NCBI GenBank assembly: GCA_025594325.1
Contig: JANHCV010000001.1
Span: 62,001-126,000 of the forward strand
Source: Blastocladiella emersonii ATCC 22665
Taxonomy: Eukaryota > Blastocladiomycota > Blastocladiomycetes > Blastocladiales > Blastocladiaceae
DNA: 64,000 bases
Reading direction: 5' to 3'
Shown here: positions 53,005 through 61,109 of the stretch, piece by piece
Layout of the letters: every line of letters starts with the position of its first letter
Position numbering within the stretch: position 1 is the stretch's first letter
The notes under the pieces: model-generated
What the model saw: only the letters and a program-made list of their open reading frames with translations
What the model was told of the DNA's origin: nothing
The model's database searches: none
Program-made: the position numbers and the translations under genes

Positions 53005-54197
53005 ATGTCCCTCCCGCGCTCCGACTCGAACCCGTCCATTATCGTCAGCACGGACGACGTACGCCCGCCGCCCTAGTCCCCACCGAGGGTGCAGCCCGCT
53101 GACGCCGGCCCCGGCCCCGGCACCTCGTGTAGCTGACGCTCGACGGCGGCGATGCCCATGGCAGCATCCAGTACCTGCAGCTGCCCCACAATCCCAAGAT
53201 GCACCTCATCTCGCCGCCCGGCTCGCCGCCCGTCGGCTGGGAGCAGGTTGCCGAAGACCACCCGAACCCGGACCCGCTCGCCGAGGACCTGCACGCCGAC
53301 GCCTTCGTCCTCAACTCCGCCACCGTCGCCGCCTCGGACGCTCGCCGCCGCAGCACCGGCCCCGCCGACGACCAGCGCCAGAGCGAGGCCCTCGTCTCGG
53401 CCGTGTCTGCCAAGCTCGCCCAGATGCTCTCCGCCTCGCCCGCCGCCACCTCGGACCTGCTGCCCTCGGGCGCCCCCGGCCCGCGCAACCACCCCGCCCA
53501 CCTCCTCAAGCTGCGCACCGACAGCGTCGGCCGCGCCGTCGCCTCGGCCGTGTCTCCGGCCTCGGCCGTCCGCCACCTGCTCGACGACCCGCTCGATGCG
53601 CCCGCAACGCTCCCCGGCTCGCCCGTCGCCCTCGCCCTCGGCTCGCCCATGCTGCGCACCGCGACCCCCGCCGCCCACGAAATGTGGCTCGACGCCGGGC
53701 TCCTCGGCACCTCGCCCACGGCCGGCCGCACGGGCTCTCCCGGCCTGATGGCTGACCCCGATGCGAGCAGCGACCTCGACGACGACGCGGGTGCCATCCA
53801 CGAGGACTCTGCGCCCGCCGTCACCATCATTGTACCCGGTATCAGCGACCGCCCCGCCCGCCACCACACGCTCGCCGCCGCCTCCTCGGGCTCCTTGTCG
53901 TCGCTGCTCGGCGAGGATGGCGCCGGCGCTGGCGCAGGGACCGCGGCCGCAGCCGCCGATGGATCGCCGACGGCGCTCTCCACTTCGCCTGCCGCTGCCC
54001 TCGACGTGCCCGTCATCGTCGTCCAGGACCACAGCCCATCTGCGCGCCCGGGCGCGCGCAGCAGCGGCCCCGCGCGCGGCATGTCGCTCCCCGTCCCGGG
54101 CGCGCGCGCCGTCATGCCCGTGCCGCTTCCGCGTAGCTCGGTGCTGACGCGTACCTCGCCCATCCCGCAGACCCGCATGCCACCACCGCTCGCCTGA
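53005..54197 (+). CDS. Calcipressin (RCAN)-like protein without RRM (372 aa)
   Basis: Exons 53005-53058 and 53133-54197 join in phase 0 (GTACGC...GTGTAG). Residues about 33-54 read LQLPHNPKMHLISPPGSPPV then GW, the calcipressin signature (LxxP...LISPPxSPPxGW), followed by the acidic ED..P...AEDL stretch usual in fungal family members. A PxIxIT-like calcineurin-docking motif (PSIIVS, residues 10-15) lies in exon 1. An LxVP plus PxIxIT-like pair (LDVPVIVVQ, ~308-316) lies near the C-terminus, as in vertebrate RCAN1. The RRM-like domain that normally precedes the signature is absent: only about 40 residues precede it, and none of the upstream 518 bp encodes one. The rest is Ser/Ala/Pro-rich. Predicted role: regulator of calcineurin. 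Confidence 0.72.
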
Positions 54198-54373
54198 TTC
54201 CGCCGAGTCCAGGCGCCCTGGTCGCCCGCTCCCCTCCATTGATTCGCTCCTCTCCATTGATTGATGTACATTTTTCCGGATCACCAGGAGTTGAATGATG
54301 ATCAGAAGTTGAAGCGCGCCAGGCCAATGTGTATGATATACGCCTCAGATTTTGCGCATTCCTTGACCTCGAC

Positions 54374-55743
54374 TCAGAACCCGTACTTGGTTGCCGCCGC
54401 CCGCTTCTTGGCCTTGTTGGCCGCGAACATACTCTCAAGCTCGGCCTTGTTGGCCGAGGCCTTCTTGGCCAGGGAGACGATGCTGTGCTTGGTCCGCGCC
54501 GATATCGCTTGGTTGATGGGCTACCATTTCGTGCAACCGCGTTAGCCGCTTTCTCTGCCCGCTGGCTCGCATTCGGCAGCAGTACACGGCCGTACCTTCG
54601 GCGCGACAGTACGCCGGACCTCGGCCAGCCGCTCCAGGTCCTCGGTCGCAAGTGCGTCCCGCACGCTCACGTTGTGCACTGCGACTGCTGACGCGCCGTG
54701 ACCCATGGCTTTGCGCGAGATACCAAGCTTCCGTAGCTACACGTCCACGCGCGAGTAAGCAAGCGAACGCTTGAGTCAGTTGTGAAACGGGGCGGGCGAG
54801 GCCGCTGACGACGACCAGGACGTACTTCGCGAGGATCCACGTTGAGTTCGTCAGCAAGCGTCTCGAGGTCGCTGGCCCCGCGTGCATCGCCCGTGTGTGC
54901 CGGCGATGCAGCAATCACCGCCGATGACGAGGAAGAGGAATTGTAAGCTTGGTAGGCATACTGCTGGGACGGGTGTGCGGCAAAGGGAGCTGCTGCGAGG
55001 GGCGACCGCTCTTCTTGGCGCATGGGCTCAGGAGCCGGCTCTTCGGGCGATACAGAAGGTAACGAAGGACCAACCATCGGCTCATCATCGCCTACACGGC
55101 AGGGAGGGGACGTTAGTGCGTGAAGAACGGGGGAGGCGAGAACGACAGGCATACCAAACGAGAAGAGCGAAAGCGGCGCCGCCGTCGTCGTCGGGAGGGC
55201 AGGTGAAACAACGGCCGGAACAGGTTTGGTATGCGCTGCAGTCGGTTTGAGAGACGAGTCCAGCTTGATGACTTTGCGAGCGGGAGCAGCAGCAGCTCGA
55301 GTCGCGGAGACCGATTCGGGAGTGCAGGAAGGCGGCTGTGTAGGCGGGAAAGCGTGGGCTGAAGGTGCCGATGAGCCAGGAGTAGCGGCTGGTAGAGCCT
55401 TGGGCTTCGGGAGTATGGAAAAGAGTCCGGCGACACTGCCTGACGGCCTCGATGCAGAAGGTGCATCGTCATGCGCAAGATTTGACGAGGTGTCCGAATC
55501 AAGGCCAAGTTCCGCTTTGGTTACCACGACCTGCACCCGTCCGGTCGTTTGGGAGGTGGGATGCTGGTCACGGTGGGAGGCAGCTGTACGCTGTCGCTTG
55601 GGGCTAGGCGATTGACCAGAGCGGCCGACGGTCGGTCCAGGTCGTTTCGCCGGAGCGGGAATGGGCGAGCGCGGAGGCGAGGAGGTATCGTCGTCATCCG
55701 ACGACGAATCGTAGTGGACGAGGCCTCGACGCGGCAACGACAT
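54374..55743 (-). CDS. PRCC-like splicing-associated protein (380 aa)
   Basis: Exons 55743-55155, 55091-54826, 54736-54596 and 54520-54374 give a continuous 380-aa protein. The N-terminus (MSLPRRGLVHYDSSSDDDD) and the following Pro/Ser-rich 250 aa (KRPGPTVGRSGQSPSPKRQR) are disordered, as in PRCC. DLETLADELNVDPREL and the C-terminal TKHSIVSLAKKASANKAELE, followed by FAANKAKKRAAATKYGF, match the conserved C-terminus of PRCC (KHQITYLAHQAKAKELELKN... QAKYGF ending). PRCC is a nuclear protein linked to pre-mRNA splicing. It is convergent with the calcipressin-like gene (177 bp apart) and divergent from SCAI (323 bp). Confidence 0.78.
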
Positions 55744-56065
55744 GGTCAAAGGGCAAGGGCGACCGAAACCACACGATAGAAGCAAGATATTGATAGTTTC
55801 AAAGCTGTTGCAGCTGGTTGTGATACATGGAAGTGGGTGTGTTGAGAGACCGGACGACGGGAGGGAGAGGTGGCCGTTAGTCGGCCGGCCAGGTGGTCGC
55901 TGGGCTCTGGCGGCCGCTCGCACGCGTGGGACGCGTCTCCGCTTCGCCCTTCTCTCTCTCCTCCCTGGAGGCTATTACCACCACAGTATCCCATGTAACG
56001 AGTTCATGCAACTGAATCACGCATATTGAGCAACGCAGAGAGTCGCTGCTCCACGGCTCGCTACC

Positions 56066-58585
56066 ATGGCCACCGATCCCGCTTTGCGCATCGCCGAGGA
56101 GTTTCAGGTCCTGCAGGCGCGCAGCCAGGACCTCTTCAGCGGCCTTCGGTAGGCATCACACTCTATGCTGCTATTGCACGGCAGCAGGTCGCTGATTCTC
56201 CACAGGGACCTCGCGTCGCACACCCCGCCCAAGGCGTGGAGGCCCTACTTCCAGCGCGCTTTTGCCGTCTTTACCAAGCTGTGGAAGTTCCAGCAGCTCC
56301 ACCGCCTGACACTCGAGAAGGAGGAGTCGTACGGCCTCAAGCGCCACGAGGTGGGCGAGATTGCTTCCAGGATTGGCCAGCTCTACTACCAGTACGTCCG
56401 AGCCGCGTCACGTCGCGCTGTTCAGCGCCAAGAGCTAACTCTGCATTTTCTCACTCGCCTCCACACAGCTACTAGTGCATTTCTCGCTCCTCCGCCTCGC
56501 CGCATCAGCGACTCTTTGGCTGAACTAACCATACTCGAGTAGCCTGCGCACCTCGGACACGTCGTTCCTCGTTGAGGCCTACACCTTCTACGAAGCGATA
56601 TGGGACCGCAACTACTTCCAGGACGTCATGGCGACGAGAATGTGCGCTTCGTGTTTTTTTTTTTTTTTTAACCTCGCAGCCTCCCCTGCAAACTCACTCT
56701 TGCGCGCCCTGTTGGTCGATGCGGCGGCCGTAGAACACACGTCGCTTCGAAGCGGCTACGGTACTGTTCGCGCTTCATGATCGTGGCCCTACTCGCGGGT
56801 CGGTGGGACCGAGCTCAGGCCCTCGCCATCGAGATGAAGCGCTTTGTCGACGAGTTTGCAGATATGCTGGACCCGACCGACAAGGAAGGTTGGGGCATGG
56901 TCTACGCGGAGATAGCGGGGTTTCTCGACGTACGTAACCTCCCACTTGGCTCGATCATTGGGTTCACCTCACATGTCATGCTTGGCTCTCTGTAGTCGCT
57001 CCTCCTGGCGTCGGGCAGCGCCGTAATGCGGCAGAACCCTGCCGGTACCCGCCTTCCGCCGCACGATCCGTCCCGCGGAAAGACGCTAGTCAAGAAGGCC
57101 GTGATCTGCGGGTGCTGGTCGCACCAGCCAAGCTTTTCCGAACTCTCTCTTGGTGCGCATACTTGCTGTCGTACGCGGGCAAGACTTGGCATATCGTAAC
57201 GCGCGCGTCTCCTAGACATGTTCCGCATCCTGCAGCTGCTCGAGCGCGAGCCCGTCCGCGGCGCCACCACCAACGACGACGACGCCACGGACTGCCCACC
57301 CAAATACCTGCTGCACCTCCCTGCGGCCTCCAACATCCTCGCACATCTCGCGCTCTCAGTCAAGGTACGAGTGTCAGCATCGCCCTGGCACCGTCGCGTG
57401 CGCCTGTTTACAGCTCAAACTTACCTCTTCCACTTGATTGCGCGTAGGAACTCTCGCCCACCGACTACATGTTCTTCTACTTTTCTGGGCCTGGTCGTCT
57501 TGCGAGTGGTGCTTCCACCTCCATGGATCTACTGCATCTCGGCGTCGATACCAAGGAGATTGTCGCCTCCGCGGATTCGGGTACGAACGGCACCGCCGCG
57601 GGCAACGAGCACCTCCACGAGCACCGCCTCCACCTCTCGGATGTGCTGTCTTTTCTGCGCAGGCCCTTCTTCGGCGTCATTGATTGCCCAGCTGCCCACG
57701 CGTTCCGGGTACGCTGTCATAACTCGCGTGTGTGTGCGAAACCTGTCGTGCACTCCTGCTAACTGCTACGCGTCCCCACCCGCCGCTTCTCCACGTACCA
57801 CGTGTAGAAAATTCCGAAACTCTACCAGGCCTCGTTCATGTTCCTTTGCTCGCCGCAAGAGTACCCTGAGCGAGAACGAGGTACGCCCATCAACCTTAGA
57901 TCAGCCGTCCCTGTGTCTCACGGTCGAATGACTTTTCCCTGTGCCCGCCCCCGCGCTCGTTTCTCGGTCTGGTGTAGTCCGCTTCGAGCTTCGGAACACC
58001 GGATCCATCTTCACCCTCTTCCTAGCGCAGCCGCTCACTGCTATCGTCGAGCTCTGTGGGCTGCCCCCGATCGGGTCCACAGAATGGGACCTTGCACGCG
58101 CGGCCGCCACGGAATGGGAGCAGGATATCCTCACAGCGCTGGTCAAGCACGACGATACGCGTACGTTCTTTCTATTTTTCGTCCTTGGCCTCATGTCCGC
58201 GCACATTCTCCAATCGACCACACACACGCGACCACCGACCAACTGCATGGGGGCTTACCTCGTGCGCAACGCTCCTCGTCTAGCCGCATTCCTCCTCTCG
58301 ATCCTCGGCGACGACTTTCTATCGCGTTTCGTGGTTCGGTTCGTCGTGTGCCGCGTCGTCCTCACGCATCACGTCCACTTTATCAAGACCACGGTTCGCA
58401 TACCTCGGTCCAAACGCTAGCACCGTCCGCCGCGTTGCTGACACTCCGCCCAACGACGAGTGTAGGAGCTGCCGTGCTGCCATCCCGATCTTTCTGACAC
58501 GCAGTGGACGGACCTCGAAGTCATCTCGCGCGAACGGTTCGGCCGCATCGTTCGTCTCCTGGATGCGACGGCGTACTTTCGATGA
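56066..58585 (+). CDS. SCAI: SCAI family protein (525 aa, 11 exons)
   Basis: Exons: 56066-56148, 56206-56391, 56543-56641, 56734-56929, 56996-57152, 57216-57364, 57448-57708, 57808-57880, 57978-58160, 58284-58393, 58505-58585; phases are consistent throughout. Family motifs in order: IAEEFQVLQARSQDLFSGLR, PYFQRAFAVFTKLWKFQQLH, YGLKRHEVGEIASRIGQLYY, LRTSDTSFLVEAYTFYEAIW, KRLRYCSRFMIVALL, FSELSLDMFRILQLLE, KYLLHLPAASNILAHLA, YMFFYFSGPGR, LRRPFFGVIDCPAAHAF and LSRFVVRFVVCRVVLTHH. Animal SCAI represses MRTF/SRF-dependent transcription and acts in DNA repair; the fungal role is unknown. The first donor is GTAGGC and the tenth GTTCGC; the third intron holds a run of about 17 T. Slightly shorter than human SCAI (about 600 aa). 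Confidence 0.9.
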
Positions 58586-58661
58586 TATTATATTTTCTCC
58601 CATTCTTTGATCATATCTGCTCACGTCTCTCCCTTGAACGATCCCTGGCCATTGGCCTGAC

Positions 58662-58880
58662 GAAGGCCGGGCACGTCTTCACGATCGAGCCCATGATCAA
58701 CGAGGGTACCCACGCCGACGACCACTGGCCCGACCAGTGGACCGCCGTCACGCGCGACGGCAAGCGCTCGGCCCAGTTTGAGCATACGCTGCTCATCACC
58801 GAGACGGGCGTCGAGGTGCTGACCCTGCGCGACGGCCATGACGTGGTCATGGACGGCCTCGCGCCGCCCGAGCACCTCAA
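58662..58880 (+). pseudogene. Inverted partial duplicate of MetAP1 3' coding region
   Basis: 219 bp identical, apart from one base (CCCGAGCACC against CCCGACCACC), to the reverse complement of 59557-59775 in the MetAP1 gene. It encodes [20 protein letters not shown], the segment with two metal ligands, through to APPEHLK. It lacks the rest of the gene and any start, so it is a fragment. Boundaries are sharp on both sides. Confidence 0.95.
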
Positions 58881-59531
58881 AGCCGCAGCTTGTGTCGTGA
58901 GGTTTGTCTTGTCACTGACAGCTCATCCTTGATACGCGGTGCACGCTTGTACTGGACGTATTGACACGCCAAAACGCACCACCCTTTTGATTGTTGCTCC
59001 AGATTCGGTGCTTTGACGGCCATGACAGGGGGAACTTGGGACTGTTTGCGATAATCGCAAATCGACGATGGCCGTGACCATGGCCACGGACGACGACAAT
59101 GGCCACGACGGTGGCCATCGTCGTTTAAGGGTTCAAGTCAATATTACCGGCACCCTCTCGTTAGGACCTCGTACGTGTAGCCTAAGCTTGTCTCGGTATC
59201 CTTTAAATTGATGGTTATTGTATGGAACAGGAAGCGCTCGGCGGTCGCCCAACGGGGTCAGGGCCCTGTGACGAGAAGCTGTTTGAGTCCTCCGCCAAAC
59301 TAACGTGCGTCTGTTTCTTCACTCGGATTTTCGAAATCGTGTGCCAAGTGAGACACGGTGTGAGGAAGTTTTCCGTTGAGAAGTAAGCAGCGAGGAGAGG
59401 GTGATGCGAAGGTCGCGAACCACGCGAGAGTTCGAACCCCATGCTGACGGCGGTCAGAAAGGAGAGAAACAAGATGCATCGGGGAAAAGCGAGTATATAT
59501 TGGCTCGTTCGACGTTCGTAAACAAGGATCC
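58881..59531. other. Intergenic spacer between SCAI and MetAP1 3' ends
   Basis: Lower-GC sequence with no supported gene. It includes a GC-rich imperfect inverted repeat (CGACGATGGCC...GGCCATCGTCG, about 59064-59124) that could form a hairpin. Together with the duplicate at 58662-58880, it separates inverted copies of MetAP1 sequence by about 680 bp. Confidence 0.5.
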
Positions 59532-60826
59532 CTAAGCAGACTTCTCGAGCTCGCCCTTGAGGTGGTCGGGCGGCGCGAGGCCGTCCATGACCACGTCATG
59601 GCCGTCGCGCAGGGTCAGCACCTCGACGCCCGTCTCGGTGATGAGCAGCGTATGCTCAAACTGGGCCGAGCGCTTGCCGTCGCGCGTGACGGCGGTCCAC
59701 TGGTCGGGCCAGTGGTCGTCGGCGTGGGTACCCTCGTTGATCATGGGCTCGATCGTGAAGACGTGCCCGGCCTTCATCACGCCGATAGCCTTGTTTGCCG
59801 AATAATGAGGTACGTCGGGAGCACAGTGAAAGTAGCGGTGAATACCATGCCCACAGTACGTACGGACGACGCTGAACCCATTTCCCTTGGCCACCTTCTC
59901 GATCACGCCGCCCAAATCGCGGTACAGGACGCCCGGCTTGCACATTTCGATGGCCTGCTTGAGGCATTCGCGCGTGGTATCGACGAGGGCGCGGGCCTTG
60001 GCGTCGCGCCACGCCTTGTCGCCGATAAACACGGTCTCGTTGAGGTCGGCGTGGTACCCGTCCTTGAACACGGACACGTCGATGTTGAGGATGTCACCGT
60101 CCTGCAGCGGGCGTTGGTCGGGGATCCCGTGGCAAATGACCTCGTTGACGGAGGTGCAGCACGACTTGGGGAACCCGACGTAGTTGAGCGGCGACGGGTA
60201 CGCGCCGCGCTCGATGGTCGCGGCATGCACCACCGCGTCGATGGCGTCGGTCGTCGTGCCCGGGACAGCTGCAGCGATGCCCGCGTCGAGGACCTCGCGC
60301 GCGAGCTTGCACACCACGCGCATCTTCTCGATGGCGTCGGGCTTGAGCACCTCGATGCGGCGGACGCGCTTCTCCTTCTCCTCGGACAGCGGGCGGCCCG
60401 TCTCGGCGTAGTCGGGGCGCTCGATCCCGGCCGGGACCTCGCGGCGCGGCGACAGCGGGTACTGCGCGCGCAGCGTGCCCGTGTACTTGAAGCGGCGCTC
60501 CGCGATCCAGGGGTCGTAGATGGCGGCTATTGATGCGTAGAAGTGGGAGCAGGCACGGTGCGTGGTGTGTGGTGGCGGGAAGCTGGTGAGTGAGCCAACC
60601 GTCCTTCCTGCTCGAGCAAAGCGCGGTGCGGAGATCAGCGGCGCGTACCCTGCCCGTGAAGCTGCTTGTGCACGGCCCAGTTGGCGCGGAAGCACGCTTG
60701 CGAGCAGAAGCGTGCTGCGTCGCGCGGCAGGTCGAGCTTGATGCACGTCGGGCACACGAGCGTGGCGGGCTGCCCGCACCCGGCACCGGCGCACACCTTG
60801 CTTTCGGGCGCTGCGGCGTCGGCCAT
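59532..60826 (-). CDS. MAP1: Methionine aminopeptidase type 1 (390 aa)
   Basis: Exons 60826-60649 and 60526-59532 join in frame (GTACGC...CAATAG). The N-terminal zinc-finger region ([17 protein letters not shown], then [18 protein letters not shown]) is typical of eukaryotic MetAP1 and mediates ribosome association. The catalytic domain shows [20 protein letters not shown], the metal ligands Asp and Asp in [20 protein letters not shown], His in [13 protein letters not shown], Glu in [12 protein letters not shown] and Glu in [11 protein letters not shown]. The length matches the yeast enzyme (387 aa). It removes initiator Met from nascent chains in the cytosol. Part of its last exon is duplicated in inverted form at 58662-58880. 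Confidence 0.96.
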
Positions 60827-61109
60827 GGTCACTTGCGTCGGGTGCAGATACGTTGCAGGGCTCTGGGACCGTGCCTTTACACGCAGAAATGGACCGCGCG
60901 GGTCGCTTGCCCGCCGCGAAGGCAGCGACGCTCGCCGGACTGCTCGCCGGAGCGCGGCGCCACAACATCCCGCCCTTCATCACCTGACACGTTGCAAGGC
61001 TGGAGCAGACGCTTGGGGACGTGTCGCTCAACGAATGATATATATATCTTAATGCTCGACAAGGGACACACAGACAGCCGACCCGCTCAGCCCGGAAGCG
61101 CGGTCCCAC

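Noticed and set aside
59420-59460. tRNA B-box-like sequence (AGTTCGAACCCC)
   Set aside because: No acceptor or anticodon stem can be drawn around it on either strand.
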